DNA of 64,000 nt. Source: Streptomyces justiciae. GTDB lineage: Bacteria; Actinomycetota; Actinomycetes; Streptomycetales; Streptomycetaceae. The position numbers and the translations under genes were made by a program. Positions 25,138 to 34,893 of the stretch are shown here, in pieces. The first letter of the stretch is position 1. Every line of letters begins with the position of its first letter. Under the pieces are notes generated by a model. That model did no database searches and was not told the origin of the DNA. It worked only from the letters and a program-made list of their open reading frames with translations. Location of the stretch: NCBI RefSeq assembly GCF_015163075.1, contig NZ_JADDXU010000010.1, forward strand, positions 124,001-188,000, read 5' to 3'.

Positions 25138-26202
25138 ATGCAACGTCAATTCCGCACGGTAGCCGCCGCGTTCGGTGCCCTCATCCTGCTCGGCGCCTCC
25201 GCCGGGTGCGGCGACGGTGACACTGGCAGCGGCGGCAAGCTGGACATGGGCATCGCGGTGGCCAACATCTCGCTCAATTTCGCCCACGAGATGGTGCTGG
25301 GCGCGGAGAGCGCCGCCGACCACGCGAAGGACGTCGACTTCAAGGCGGTCGGCCCGCCCAACACCGACGGGCCCGCCGAGGTGCAGCTCTTCCAGAACCT
25401 GACCGCCACCGCCAAGGACGGCATCGTCCTGGAGAACCTCGACCCGCCGATCTTCACCCGCCCCGCCGCGCAGGCCGTCGACAAGGGCATCCCGATCGTC
25501 GCCCTGGACACCTCCCCCACCGACGGCAGCAAGGTGGGGTTCTACGTCGGCAACGACAATTACGCGCTGGGCGAGTTGATGGCGAAGGAGGCGCTGAAGC
25601 GGCTCGGTGACGACCCGAAGGGCGAGGTCGCGATCGGCGTGCCCAATCCGGGGACGCCGGTGCTGGACAGCCGAGCCAAGGGCATCAAGGACACGTTCAA
25701 CAAGGAGGCGCCGAACGTCAGGATCGTCGGCCCCTTCCAGACGTACAGCGATCCGGGGCAGAACTACAGCTCCTGGTCCGCGCAGGTCAACGCCCACCCG
25801 AACGCGCTGGCGTTCCTCGGGGTCGGCGACGCCGACAGCTACAACCTCGCCAAGATCAAGAAGCAGAAGAACGGCAAGTGGCTGACGGCCGGATTCGACG
25901 TCGACCCCAAGACCCTGGAGGCGGTCAAGGACGGTTCGAACTTCGTCGCCATCGACCCGCAGCACTTCCTCAAGGGCTACCTCTCCACCGCGATCCTGAT
26001 CCGGTCGGTGCGCGACAACGACGGGAAGCTGCCCGACGGTTGGTTCCTCTCCCCCGGCGGCGTCGTCGACTCCGCCGACATCGACGAGATCATCGCCCGG
26101 CAGAAGTCCCCGGAGGCGGCGTACGACTGGTACAAGCCGACGATCGACAAGCTGCTCGGCGACCAGGACGCCCAGATGCATCCCCTGAAAGACGCGCGCT
26201 GA
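25138..26202 (+). CDS. Sugar ABC transporter substrate-binding lipoprotein
   Basis: A 354-residue extracellular lipoprotein. The signal spans residues 1-23 with a lipobox-like SAGC, after which it would be lipid-anchored. The mature part is a type I periplasmic-binding fold (LDMGIAVANISLNFAHEMVLG onward) as in ribose/rhamnose/xylose-binding proteins. ATG 25138 is chosen because GGGAGGG lies just upstream. The gene order and the ATG of the ATPase gene starting 1 bp after its stop argue for translational coupling. The sugar cannot be deduced; the adjoining SDR hints at a hexose or pentose that is first oxidised. Confidence 0.9.
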   Translation: MQRQFRTVAAAFGALILLGASAGCGDGDTGSGGKLDMGIAVANISLNFAHEMVLGAESAADHAKDVDFKAVGPPNTDGPAEVQLFQNLTATAKDGIVLENLDPPIFTRPAAQAVDKGIPIVALDTSPTDGSKVGFYVGNDNYALGELMAKEALKRLGDDPKGEVAIGVPNPGTPVLDSRAKGIKDTFNKEAPNVRIVGPFQTYSDPGQNYSSWSAQVNAHPNALAFLGVGDADSYNLAKIKKQKNGKWLTAGFDVDPKTLEAVKDGSNFVAIDPQHFLKGYLSTAILIRSVRDNDGKLPDGWFLSPGGVVDSADIDEIIARQKSPEAAYDWYKPTIDKLLGDQDAQMHPLKDAR

Positions 26203-26203
26203 G

Positions 26204-27676
26204 ATGACGTCGTACGGCGACATCCTCGTGGCCCAGGGCCTGTTCAAGTCCTACGGCGGGGTCCGCGCCCTGGACGGGGTGGGCATGCGTCTCCGGGGCG
26301 GCGAGGTGCACGCGCTGGTCGGGGAGAACGGTGCGGGCAAGTCCACGCTGGTGCGCATCCTTTCGGGCACGCTCGCCGCGGACGAAGGGGCGGCCCGGCT
26401 GGCGAAGGACACCCGGATCGCCACCGTCTCCCAGGAGTTGAGCCTCTTCCCCGACCTCACCGTCCGCGAGAACCTCTTCCCCTACCGCCCGCCGCGCCGC
26501 TTCGGCCTGCTGGACCGGGGCGCCATGGACCGCGCGGCCCGGCCGGTCCTCGCCGAACTCGGCCTGGATGTCGACCTCGGCACGGAGGTCGGCGAACTTC
26601 CGCTGGCCGACCAGCAGTTGACGGAGATCGCCCGGGCCCTGCTGCGCCACCCCCGGTTGCTGATCCTCGACGAGCCGACCTCGGCGCTGCCCGCGGCCGC
26701 CGTCGACCGGCTCGAAGGGGTGCTGTGCACGCTGACCGGGCGGGGCATCGCCGTCCTGTACGTCACCCACTTCCTGGAGGAGGTCATGCGTCTGGCGCAG
26801 CGCGTGACGGTCCTGCGGGACGGGCGGGTCGCGCTGGCCGGGGCGCACCGCGAGGACGTCGACGTGCCGGAGCTGGTCTCGGCGATGCTGGGCGGCCGGC
26901 CCGAGCAGCCGGTACGCCGGGCGCGGACCGTGGTCGACCTGCCGCCGCCCGTGGTGCTGTCCGGGGTGAGCGTGCCGGGGCGCCTGGCGGACGTGACGTT
27001 CACCGTGCGGGCGGGTGAGGTGGTCGGGGTCGCGGGACTTCAAGGGGCCGGGCATCTCACGGCGTTGGAGGTGGTGTGCGGGCGTACGGCGGTGTCGTCG
27101 GGGCGGGGTGACATCGGCGGGCGCGGTCTGCCGCACTCGCTGCGGGACGCGGTGCGGGCGGGCGTGGCGTTCGTGCCGAGCGACCGGAAGCGGTACGGGC
27201 TGATGGTGGACCGGGAGGTGTGGGAGAACACGACGTCGGTGAGCTGGCTGGGGCTCGACCGGGGTGGCATCGCGCCCTCACGGACCGAACTCGTGCGGCG
27301 GACGGCCGAGTTGACGGAGCGGCTGCGGCTGCGCGGCGGGCCGCACGACGTGGTGGCGCGGCTGTCCGGCGGCAACCAGCAGAAGGTCGTCTTCGCCAAG
27401 TGGCTGGCCACCGAGCCGAAGATCGTGGTGCTCGACGATCCGACGCGGGGTGTCGACGTCGGCGTACGGGCCGAAATGCACCGGATCGTGGGCGAGTTGG
27501 CGGCTGGGGGTGCGGCGGTGCTGATCGCGTCGACGGACCTGGCGGAGCTGACGGAGGTGTGCGACCGGGTGCTGGTGTTCGTGCGGGGGCGGATCACCGA
27601 GGAGGTGCACGGGGCGCGGTTGACGGAGCATGCGTTGGCGGTGGCCATGCAGCAGGGGGCTTCGGCGGCGGGGTGA
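26204..27676 (+). CDS. Sugar ABC transporter double ATPase (RbsA type)
   Basis: A 490-residue protein with two fused nucleotide-binding domains. The first has an intact Walker A, GENGAGKST (40-48), and LLILDEPTSAL, but its signature reads LPLADQQ rather than a canonical LSGGQ, as in CUT2 ATPases. The second has a degenerate Walker A (GLQGAGHLTAL) with LSGGNQQKV and VLDDPTRGVDVG. This asymmetry is typical of RbsA. It starts 1 bp after the binding-protein stop, so the two are coupled. The transporter would import one sugar with the single permease as a homodimer. Confidence 0.93.
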   Translation: MTSYGDILVAQGLFKSYGGVRALDGVGMRLRGGEVHALVGENGAGKSTLVRILSGTLAADEGAARLAKDTRIATVSQELSLFPDLTVRENLFPYRPPRRFGLLDRGAMDRAARPVLAELGLDVDLGTEVGELPLADQQLTEIARALLRHPRLLILDEPTSALPAAAVDRLEGVLCTLTGRGIAVLYVTHFLEEVMRLAQRVTVLRDGRVALAGAHREDVDVPELVSAMLGGRPEQPVRRARTVVDLPPPVVLSGVSVPGRLADVTFTVRAGEVVGVAGLQGAGHLTALEVVCGRTAVSSGRGDIGGRGLPHSLRDAVRAGVAFVPSDRKRYGLMVDREVWENTTSVSWLGLDRGGIAPSRTELVRRTAELTERLRLRGGPHDVVARLSGGNQQKVVFAKWLATEPKIVVLDDPTRGVDVGVRAEMHRIVGELAAGGAAVLIASTDLAELTEVCDRVLVFVRGRITEEVHGARLTEHALAVAMQQGASAAG

Positions 27677-27687
27677 GGTGTCGGCCG

Positions 27688-28428
27688 TCAGGCCGAGAGT
27701 GTGCGCGTCAGGGCACTTGCCGCCGCGCAGACTCTCGCCCCCACCCGGTCCACGTCCAGCCGTCTCGTCCAGCCGGTCACCGAGATCGCGGCGATCGGAC
27801 GCGATCCCCGGCCCTGGGCGTAGATCGGGGCGGCGACCGCCGAGACGCCTATCTCGGCCTCCTCCAGGTTGACGCCGAAGCCGCGGGCCCGGGTCAGGGC
27901 GAGGTCGCGGGCGAGCTGTCCGGGCAGGACCAGGGTGCGGGGCGTCAGGCGGAGCAGGGTGCGGTGCGGTGGGCGGGGGTCCTGGGCGAGGAACACCTTG
28001 CCGGTGGCGGTGCAGTGGGCGGGCAGCCGGCCGCCGGTGCGGGAGACGATCGGGGTGGCGCGGCGGCCGGTGACCTTCTCCAGGAAGAGGGTGTCGGTGC
28101 CATCGGGGACGGCGAGGTGCACGTTCTCGTGGGTCGCCTCGTGGAGGTCACCGAGGTAGGGCAGGGCGGCGTCGCGCAACTCGCGTACGGACGGGGCTGA
28201 TTGGCCGAGCACGAAGAGCCCGAGGTCGATGCGGTAGCTGCCGTCGAGGGTGCGTTCCACCAGGCCCAGCCGCACGAGTTCGCCGATCAGCCGGTGGGCG
28301 GTCGGTTTGGGCAGCCCGGTGCGCAGGGCCAGTTCGGCGAGGGTGAGCGCGGTCCCGGAGTCTCCGCAGGCACGCAGCAGCAGCACGCCCCGCGCGAGCA
28401 CCGACTTGGGCAGTGGGCCGTCCGTCAT
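27688..28428 (-). CDS. IclR-family transcriptional regulator
   Basis: A 246-residue regulator with an N-terminal winged helix (LTLAELALRTGLPKPTAHRLIGELVRLGL) and the C-terminal effector domain, including the pocket segments THENVHLAV and RLPAHCTATGKVFLAQD. ATG 28428 is preferred to an upstream in-frame start. It faces the sugar ABC operon end to end, 11 bp from its stop, and lies downstream of the TPP-enzyme gene on the same strand, so it could regulate either. The palindrome at 23942-23968 favours the sugar genes. Confidence 0.9.
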   Translation of the reverse strand: MTDGPLPKSVLARGVLLLRACGDSGTALTLAELALRTGLPKPTAHRLIGELVRLGLVERTLDGSYRIDLGLFVLGQSAPSVRELRDAALPYLGDLHEATHENVHLAVPDGTDTLFLEKVTGRRATPIVSRTGGRLPAHCTATGKVFLAQDPRPPHRTLLRLTPRTLVLPGQLARDLALTRARGFGVNLEEAEIGVSAVAAPIYAQGRGSRPIAAISVTGWTRRLDVDRVGARVCAAASALTRTLSA

Positions 28429-28520
28429 GGACCGATGGTGGTGCCCGGCGTGGGCGGGTGACAAGGTGTGGGTGGCGGTGAGTGGCGGATCGTTCGCGCA
28501 GGGGTACGTGGTTCGTCCGG

Positions 28521-30164
28521 TCAGGCGCGCCCGGGTCGGTCACGCAGGGGCACGTCGACCAGGAGCGGGCCGCTCAACCTCCCCGCCCCCGCGACCAGTT
28601 CCCGCAGGTGCTCGGCGCTCTCGGCGCGGACCGCGTCCACCCCGAAGAAGGCCGCCGCCCGGGTGAAGTCGAGGGGGCCCAACTCCGTCCCGGGGCAGAC
28701 GCCCTTGCCGCCCATCGCCTCGTAGGTGTCCTGGAGGGTGCGGTAGACGCCGTTGCTCATCACCACGAACAGGACGGGGACCTGCTGACGCGCGGCGCTC
28801 CACAGTCCCTGGAGCCCGAACAGGGTGCTGCCGTCGCCGAGTACGGCCACCACCGGCCGCCCGGGCTCGGCCAGCGCGCGGCCGACAGCGGCGCCGATGC
28901 CCCAGCCGAGCCCGCCGCCGACGGTGTGGGTGTAACTGCCGGGGCGGTCGAGTCGTACGAGACGCCGTAACAACAGCCCTACGGTGATGGCCTCTTCGAC
29001 GACCGCGGTGCCGGGCGGCAGACCGCGGGCGACGGCGTGCGCGGCGGCCCAAGGGGCGAGGGGGGCCGGTGAGTAGGCGGCGCGGGCCGCGGAGTCGGCA
29101 CGGTCGCGGTCGGCGGCGTGCTGCTCGCCGGCGCGCAGGACACGGGCCTTGGCGGTCTGGTCCGGGACGCGTTCGCGCAGCAGGTCGGCGAGGCGGTGCA
29201 GGGACGGGCCGAGGGAGCCGACAAGTCCGGCGTCGGCGGCGAAGTTGCGGCCTATCTCGTCCGGGTCGGAGTCGAGTTGGACGACGGTGAGGCCGGACGG
29301 CAGCGCGGGGCCGGGGGTGTAGTGGTGGGGGGTGAAGGCGTGGGCCCCGGCGATCAGCACCACGTCGTACGGTGCGAGCGCGGCGCGGATGGCGTCGTGG
29401 CGCGGTGGCAGCATCCCCGCGTACAAGGGGTGCGTGGTCGGGAAGTTCAGGGCGTCGGCCATGGGCTGGTGGTGCACGGTCGCCCCGCACGCCTCCGCCG
29501 CCCGGACCAGCGCCCCGACGGCGTCCTCCCGGCCGACGCCGTCCCCGGCGACGATCGCGGGGCGGGCACCGCCGCCGAGCAGCACGGCGGCGCGTTCGAT
29601 GCCGGGGGCCGGGCCGAGCGGCGGGGTCGGGGTGCGGGCGGGGACCTCGACCTCCGTGTCCTCCGCGAACACGTCCATGGGGACGGACAGGAACACCGGC
29701 CCCGCGGGCGGGCGTACGGAGAGGGCGAAGGCGCGGCGGAGCGCCAGCGGGAGGTCGTGGGCGTGCTGGACGTCGTGGGCCGCCTTCACCGCCGGGGCCG
29801 CGAGGGCGACGAGGTCGCCGGAGAGCATCGGGTCCTGCTGGAGGTGGCGGCGGTCCTGCTGGCCCGCGATGACGACGAGCGGGGTGCGGGAGCGGCGGGC
29901 GTTGAGCAGGCCGATGAGGCCGTTGGCGAGGCCCGCGGCGACGTGCAGGCTGACGAAGGCGGGCCTGCCGGTGGCGCGGGCGTATCCGTCGGCCATGGCG
30001 ACGACGGCGCCCTCGTGCACCCCGAGGACGTACTCGGGGGCGTCCTCGGCCTCCGACAGGGCGGCCAGGAAAGGGAGTTCGGTGGTGCCGGGGTTGCCGA
30101 AGACCCGGTCCACGCCCTCGCCACGGAGGATGTCCAGGAAGGCGAGGGCGGGGCGGGCTGCCAT
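28521..30164 (-). CDS. Thiamine-diphosphate enzyme, benzoylformate-decarboxylase-like
   Basis: A 547-residue three-domain TPP enzyme. Compared from memory with Pseudomonas putida MdlC, the cofactor Glu is kept (GVHEGAVVAMADGYA), the active-site His is kept (FVSLHVAAG), and a second His lies in AHAFTPHHYTPG. The Ser in FGNPGSNELPF is Thr here (FGNPGTTELPF, T27). The C-terminal TPP motif VLGDGSTLFG...N is present. ATG 30164 has GGAG upstream. It is the last gene of a leftward acyl-CoA catabolic cluster, 93 bp after fadB. It probably decarboxylates a 2-oxo acid, but acetolactate-synthase-like activity cannot be excluded. Confidence 0.85.
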   Translation of the reverse strand: MAARPALAFLDILRGEGVDRVFGNPGTTELPFLAALSEAEDAPEYVLGVHEGAVVAMADGYARATGRPAFVSLHVAAGLANGLIGLLNARRSRTPLVVIAGQQDRRHLQQDPMLSGDLVALAAPAVKAAHDVQHAHDLPLALRRAFALSVRPPAGPVFLSVPMDVFAEDTEVEVPARTPTPPLGPAPGIERAAVLLGGGARPAIVAGDGVGREDAVGALVRAAEACGATVHHQPMADALNFPTTHPLYAGMLPPRHDAIRAALAPYDVVLIAGAHAFTPHHYTPGPALPSGLTVVQLDSDPDEIGRNFAADAGLVGSLGPSLHRLADLLRERVPDQTAKARVLRAGEQHAADRDRADSAARAAYSPAPLAPWAAAHAVARGLPPGTAVVEEAITVGLLLRRLVRLDRPGSYTHTVGGGLGWGIGAAVGRALAEPGRPVVAVLGDGSTLFGLQGLWSAARQQVPVLFVVMSNGVYRTLQDTYEAMGGKGVCPGTELGPLDFTRAAAFFGVDAVRAESAEHLRELVAGAGRLSGPLLVDVPLRDRPGRA

Positions 30165-30257
30165 GGGGGCTCCTCGGTGGGGACGGGGACCGGGTCGCAG
30201 GTCAGCGTCGGGCACCGTCCCCCGAGGGGCAAGAGGGTCGTGTCGCTCAGCGGTACG

Positions 30258-32456
30258 TCACCGGGCGTCGGTGAACGTCTCCCCCTTCTCCGCCTTCTCC
30301 ACCAGCAGCGCCGGCGGCGTGAACCGCTCGCCGTACCGCTCGGCCAGCTCGCGCGCGCGGGCCACGAAGCCGGGGAGGCCGACACCTGCCCCGGCGCCGC
30401 CGTCGTAGCCGTTGATGTACTGGAGGACACCGCCGGTCCAGCCCGGGAAGCCGATGCCGAAGATCGAGCCGATGTTGGCGTCGGCGACCGACGTCAGGAC
30501 GCCCTCCTCCAGGAGCTTCACGGTGTCGAGGGCCTCCGAGAAGAGCATGCGCTCCTGCATGTCCCGGAAGGGGATCTCGGCGCCCTCGCGGGTGAAGTGC
30601 TCGCGCAGGCCCGGCCACAGTCCGGCGCGCTTGCCGCTGTCGTCGTAGTCGTAGAAGCCCGCGCCGCCGCTGCGTCCCGGGCGGCCGAACTCGTCGACCA
30701 TGCGGTCGATGACGGCCTCCGCGGGGTGCGTCGGCCAGGTGCCGCCCGCTTCCTCGACGGCCCGCTTGGACTCGTTGCGGATCTTGCGCGGGAGTGTGAG
30801 CGTCAGCTCGTCCATCAGGGAGAGCACCTTGGCGGGGTAGCCCGCCTGTGCCGCGGCCTGTTCGACCGACGCGGGTTCGATGCCCTCGCCGACCATCGCG
30901 ACGCCTTCGTTGATGAAGTGGCCGATCACGCGCGAGGTGAAGAAGCCGCGCGAGTCGTTGACGACGATCGGCGTCTTCTTGATCTGCCGGACCAGGTCGA
31001 AGGCGCGGGCCAGCGCCTCCTCCCCCGTCCGCTCGCCCTTGATGATCTCGACGAGCGGCATCTTGTCGACGGGCGAGAAGAAGTGCAGCCCGATGAAGTC
31101 GGCCTGGCGCTCGACGCCCTCGGCCAGGGCCGTGATCGGGAGGGTGGAGGTGTTGGAGCACAGCAGGGCGTCCGGCTCGACGATCCCCTGGATCTCCTGG
31201 AAGACCTTGTGCTTGAGCTCGGGGTTCTCGAAGACTGCCTCGATGACCGCGTCGCAGCCGGCGACGTCCTGCGGGTCGGCCGTGGGCGTGATGCGGGCCA
31301 GCAGCGCGTCGGCCTTCTCCTGGGTCGTACGGCCCCTGCTCACCGCCTTCGCGCACAGCTTCTCGGAGTAGGCCTTGCCCTTGGCGGCCGCCTCCGCCGA
31401 CACGTCCTTCAGGACGACGTCGATGCCCGCGCGGGCGCACGAGTACGCGATGCCCGCGCCCATCATCCCGGCGCCGAGAACGGCGACCTTGCGGACCTGG
31501 CGCGGCTCGATGCCCTTGGGGCGGTTGGCGCCGGAGTTGACGGCCTGGAGGTCGAAGAAGAACGCCTGGATCATGTTCTTCGAGGTCTGCCCGGCGGCCA
31601 GTTCGACGAAGTAGCGGGCCTCGATGACCTGCGCGGTCTCGAAGTCGACCTGGGCACCCTCCACCGCCGCGGCGAGGATGTTGCGCGGCGCCGGATAGGG
31701 CGCGCCGCCTGTCTGCTTGCGCAGGTTGGCCGGGAAGGCGGGCAGGTTGGCCGCGAACTTGGGGTTGGCGGGGGTGCCGCCGGGGATGCGGTAGCCCGGC
31801 TTGTCCCAGGGCTGCTGCGACTCGGGGTTGGCCTCGATGAAGGCGCGCGCCTTGGCGAGCATCTCCTCCTGGGTGGCGGCCACTTCGTGGACCAGGCCGT
31901 TCTGCAGGGCGCGCTGCGGGCTGTACTGGGTGCCCTGGAGCAGCACCTTCAGCAGGGCGTCGGTGATGCCCAGGAGGCGGACCGTGCGGGCCACACCGCC
32001 GCCGCCCGGGAGGAGGCCCAGGGTGACCTCGGGGCAGCCGATCTTGGAGCCTGGTGCGTCGAGGGCGACGCGGTGGTGGCAGGCGAGGGCGATCTCGAAA
32101 CCGCCGCCGAGAGCCGCGCCGTTCATCGCCGCGACGACCGGCTTGCCGAGGGTCTCGATGCGGCGCAGGTTGCGCTTGATGGCGAGGCCGCCGTCGAAGA
32201 GCTCCTGCGCGGTCTCCGGGGTGACCCGGATGAGGTCGCGCAGGTCGCCGCCCGCGAAGAAGGTCTTCTTGGCGGAGGTGAAGATGATGCCGCGGATGGA
32301 GTCCTTCTCGGCCTCCAGGCGTTCGGTGACGTGCGCGAGGGAGTCGCGGAACGCCTGGTTCATGGTGTTCGCGGACTGGTCGGGGTCGTCGAGGACGAGC
32401 GTGACGACGCCGTCGCGGTCCTGCTCCCAGCGGATGGTCGTGGACTGAGTGCTCAT
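30258..32456 (-). CDS. FadB/FadJ-like enoyl-CoA hydratase and 3-hydroxyacyl-CoA dehydrogenase
   Basis: A 732-residue bifunctional beta-oxidation protein. The N-terminal crotonase domain (1 to ~190) has ITSAKKTFFAGGDLRDL-type oxyanion residues and NGAALGGGFEIALACHH. The middle NAD-binding domain begins near 325 (VAVLGAGMMGAGIAYSCA). The C-terminal dehydrogenase domain carries NDSRGFFTSRV and the EEGV segment. It hydrates enoyl-CoA and oxidises 3-hydroxyacyl-CoA in the cytosol, usually in complex with the thiolase encoded just upstream on this strand (44 bp apart). ATG 32456 is used; the longer frame runs through the intergenic space. Confidence 0.93.
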   Translation of the reverse strand: MSTQSTTIRWEQDRDGVVTLVLDDPDQSANTMNQAFRDSLAHVTERLEAEKDSIRGIIFTSAKKTFFAGGDLRDLIRVTPETAQELFDGGLAIKRNLRRIETLGKPVVAAMNGAALGGGFEIALACHHRVALDAPGSKIGCPEVTLGLLPGGGGVARTVRLLGITDALLKVLLQGTQYSPQRALQNGLVHEVAATQEEMLAKARAFIEANPESQQPWDKPGYRIPGGTPANPKFAANLPAFPANLRKQTGGAPYPAPRNILAAAVEGAQVDFETAQVIEARYFVELAAGQTSKNMIQAFFFDLQAVNSGANRPKGIEPRQVRKVAVLGAGMMGAGIAYSCARAGIDVVLKDVSAEAAAKGKAYSEKLCAKAVSRGRTTQEKADALLARITPTADPQDVAGCDAVIEAVFENPELKHKVFQEIQGIVEPDALLCSNTSTLPITALAEGVERQADFIGLHFFSPVDKMPLVEIIKGERTGEEALARAFDLVRQIKKTPIVVNDSRGFFTSRVIGHFINEGVAMVGEGIEPASVEQAAAQAGYPAKVLSLMDELTLTLPRKIRNESKRAVEEAGGTWPTHPAEAVIDRMVDEFGRPGRSGGAGFYDYDDSGKRAGLWPGLREHFTREGAEIPFRDMQERMLFSEALDTVKLLEEGVLTSVADANIGSIFGIGFPGWTGGVLQYINGYDGGAGAGVGLPGFVARARELAERYGERFTPPALLVEKAEKGETFTDAR

Positions 32457-32500
32457 GTGGAGGTGCTCCGTGTGATCCGTCGTGTCCGTCGGGAGGGGGG

Positions 32501-33715
32501 TCAGATGCGCTCGACGATGGTGGCGATGCCCATGCCGCCGCCCACGCACAGGGTGGCGAGGCCGTACCGCTTGTCCTGGCGCTCCAGTTCGTCGATGAGC
32601 GAGCCGAGGATCATGGCGCCGGTCGCGCCGAGGGGGTGGCCGAGTGCGATGGCACCGCCGTTGACGTTGACCTTGTCCAGGGACAGGCCCATGTCCTTCA
32701 CGAAGCGCAGGACGACGGCCGCGAAGGCCTCGTTGATCTCGACGAGGTCGATGTCGTCGATGGTCAGTCCGGCCTTGGCGAGGGCCTTGCGGGTCGCCGG
32801 GGCGGGGCCGGTGAGCATGATGGTCGGCTCGGAGCCGGAGACCGCCGCGGCCACGATCCGCGCGCGCGGGGTGAGGCCGTGACGCTCGCCGACCTCCTTG
32901 GAGCCGATGGCGACCAGGGAGGCGCCGTCGACGATGCCGGAGGAGTTGCCCGCGTGGTGGACGTGGTCGATCTTCTCGACCCAGTGGTACTTCTGCAGGG
33001 CCACCGCGTCGAAGCCGCCCAGCTCACCGATGTCCGCGAAGGACGGCTTGAGCTTGGCGAGGGAGTCGGCGGTGGTGCCGGGCCGCATGTGCTCGTCGTG
33101 GTCGAGGACGGTCAGCCCTGCGCGGTCCTTGACCGGGACGACGGACCGCTCGAAGCGGCCCTCTTTCCAGGCCGTGGCCGCACGCTCCTGCGACAGCGCC
33201 GCGTACTCGTCGACGTCCCGGCGCGAGAAGCCCTCGATGGTGGCGATGAGGTCGGCGCCGATGCCCTGCGGCACGAAGTTCACGGCGAGGTTGGTCATCG
33301 GGTCGTTGAACCAGGCGCCGCCGTCGGAGGCCATCGGCACCCGGGACATCGACTCGACGCCGCCCGCGAGGACGAGGTCCTCCCAGCCGGAACGCACCTT
33401 CATCGCCGCCAGGTTGACGGCCTCCAGGCCCGAGGCACAGAAGCGGTTCTCCTGTACGCCCGCGACCGTGTCCGGCAGTCCAGCCGCGATGGCGGCGATG
33501 CGGGCGATGTCGGAGCCCTGGTCGCCGACCGGGCCGACCACGCCGAGGACGATGTCGTCGATCGCGGCCGGGTCGAGGCCGGGGAAGCGGGCGCGGATCT
33601 CGTGGATGAGTCCGACGACCAGGTCGATGGGCTTGGTGCCGTGCAGGGCGCCGTTCGCCTTGCCGCGTCCGCGCGGGGTGCGGATCGCGTCGTACACGTA
33701 CGCTTCGGTGCTCAC
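32501..33715 (-). CDS. fadA: Acetyl-CoA C-acyltransferase (thiolase, FadA-like)
   Basis: A 404-residue thiolase. The nucleophilic Cys93 sits in ENRFCASGLEAVNL. NEAFAAVVLRF and GGAIALGHPLGATGA supply the His residues, and Cys390 in LCVGGGMG is the acid/base. All catalytic parts are present, so it should cleave 3-ketoacyl-CoA to acetyl-CoA and a shortened acyl-CoA. I used GTG 33715 (MSTEAYVYD), with AAGG upstream; the frame to 34018 overlaps the acyl-CoA dehydrogenase gene. With the FadB-like gene it forms the usual two-component beta-oxidation pair. Confidence 0.94.
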   Translation of the reverse strand: MSTEAYVYDAIRTPRGRGKANGALHGTKPIDLVVGLIHEIRARFPGLDPAAIDDIVLGVVGPVGDQGSDIARIAAIAAGLPDTVAGVQENRFCASGLEAVNLAAMKVRSGWEDLVLAGGVESMSRVPMASDGGAWFNDPMTNLAVNFVPQGIGADLIATIEGFSRRDVDEYAALSQERAATAWKEGRFERSVVPVKDRAGLTVLDHDEHMRPGTTADSLAKLKPSFADIGELGGFDAVALQKYHWVEKIDHVHHAGNSSGIVDGASLVAIGSKEVGERHGLTPRARIVAAAVSGSEPTIMLTGPAPATRKALAKAGLTIDDIDLVEINEAFAAVVLRFVKDMGLSLDKVNVNGGAIALGHPLGATGAMILGSLIDELERQDKRYGLATLCVGGGMGIATIVERI

Positions 33716-33750
33716 AGGGAGGCCTTTCGAGGGTGGGTCGAGGGTGAGGG

Positions 33751-34893
33751 TCAGCCCAGCAGGGAACGTCCGATGATCTCCTTCATGATCTCGGTCGTGC
33801 CGCCGTAGATGGTCTGGATGCGGCCGTCGGTGAAGGCCCGGGCGACCGGATATTCGCTCATGTAGCCGTAGCCGCCGTGCAGTTGCAGACAGCGGTCGGC
33901 GACCCGCTTCTGCAGTTCGGTCGCCCACCACTTGGCCATGGAGGCGTGGACCGCGTCGAGCTCCCCGTTCGAGTGATCCTCGATGCAGCGGTCGAGGAAC
34001 GTGCGGGTGACGGCGCACTCAGTGGCCATCTCGGCTATCTCGAACCGGATGTGCTGCTTGGTGGCGAGCGGCCGGCCGAAGGCCTCGCGTTCCTTGACGT
34101 ACTCCGTGGTGATCTCCAGGAGGTGTTCGGCGGCGGCGATCGCGGAGACGGCGATGCTCAGGCGCTCCTGGGCGAGGTTGGTCATCAGGTGGAGGAACGC
34201 GCCGTTGAGCTCGCCGAGGAGGTTCTCCTTGGGCACGCGCACGTCGTGGAAGAACAACTCGGCCGTGTCCTGCGCCTTCTGGCCGATCTTGTCGAGGTTG
34301 CGGCCGCGCTCGAAGCCGTCCGTGCCGCGCTCGACGACCAGCAGCGACAGACCGTGGGCGCCGCCCTCCGGGGTGGTCCTCGCGACGACGATCACCAGGT
34401 CGGCGAGGATGCCGTTGGAGATGAAGGTCTTGGAGCCGTTGAGCACCCAGTGGTCGCCGCGGTCCTCCGCGTGTGTGCGGATGCCCTGGAGGTCGGAGCC
34501 CGCGCCGGGTTCGGTCATGGCGATGGCGGTGATCAGCGAGCCGTCGCAGAAGCCGGGCAGCCAGCGGCGGCGCTGTTCGGAGGTGGCCAGGCCGGTCAGG
34601 TACGGGCCGATGATGTCGTTGTGCAGGCCCAGGGCGAGTCCGGGGGCGCCCGCGCGCGTGAACTCCTCGGCGAGCACGGCGGCGTAGCGGAAGTCGGGCG
34701 TGCCGCCACCGCCGTACTCCTCGGGCACGGCCAGTCCGAGCAGGCCCTGCTTGCCGGCCGCGCGCCAGGCCTCGCGGGAGACGATGCCGTCCTTCTCCCA
34801 CTGCGCGTAGTGCGGCAGCACCTCGCGGTCGAGGAAGGCGCGCACGGTGTCGCGGAACGCGTCGTGCTCGGGGGCGAAGATCTGCCGCTTCAT
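33751..34893 (-). CDS. Acyl-CoA dehydrogenase
   Basis: A 380-residue FAD-dependent dehydrogenase that introduces the 2,3 double bond of acyl-CoAs. Family hallmarks are AMTEPGAGSDLQGIRT (FAD site), GSKTFISNG, and the catalytic base in IYGGTTEIMKEII (Glu368, the short/medium-chain position). The length fits the soluble tetrameric group. Its ATG overlaps the stop of a 37-codon mini-ORF in an ATGA junction (34893-34890), and its own ribosome site is weak, so reinitiation may drive its translation. It sits second in the catabolic operon. Confidence 0.94.
   Translation of the reverse strand: MKRQIFAPEHDAFRDTVRAFLDREVLPHYAQWEKDGIVSREAWRAAGKQGLLGLAVPEEYGGGGTPDFRYAAVLAEEFTRAGAPGLALGLHNDIIGPYLTGLATSEQRRRWLPGFCDGSLITAIAMTEPGAGSDLQGIRTHAEDRGDHWVLNGSKTFISNGILADLVIVVARTTPEGGAHGLSLLVVERGTDGFERGRNLDKIGQKAQDTAELFFHDVRVPKENLLGELNGAFLHLMTNLAQERLSIAVSAIAAAEHLLEITTEYVKEREAFGRPLATKQHIRFEIAEMATECAVTRTFLDRCIEDHSNGELDAVHASMAKWWATELQKRVADRCLQLHGGYGYMSEYPVARAFTDGRIQTIYGGTTEIMKEIIGRSLLG

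Noticed and set aside
29118..32882. 1254-codon open frame on the plus strand
   Set aside because: It lies antisense to the TPP enzyme, fadB and thiolase genes; the translated protein shows no domain and matches the reverse complement of real motifs.
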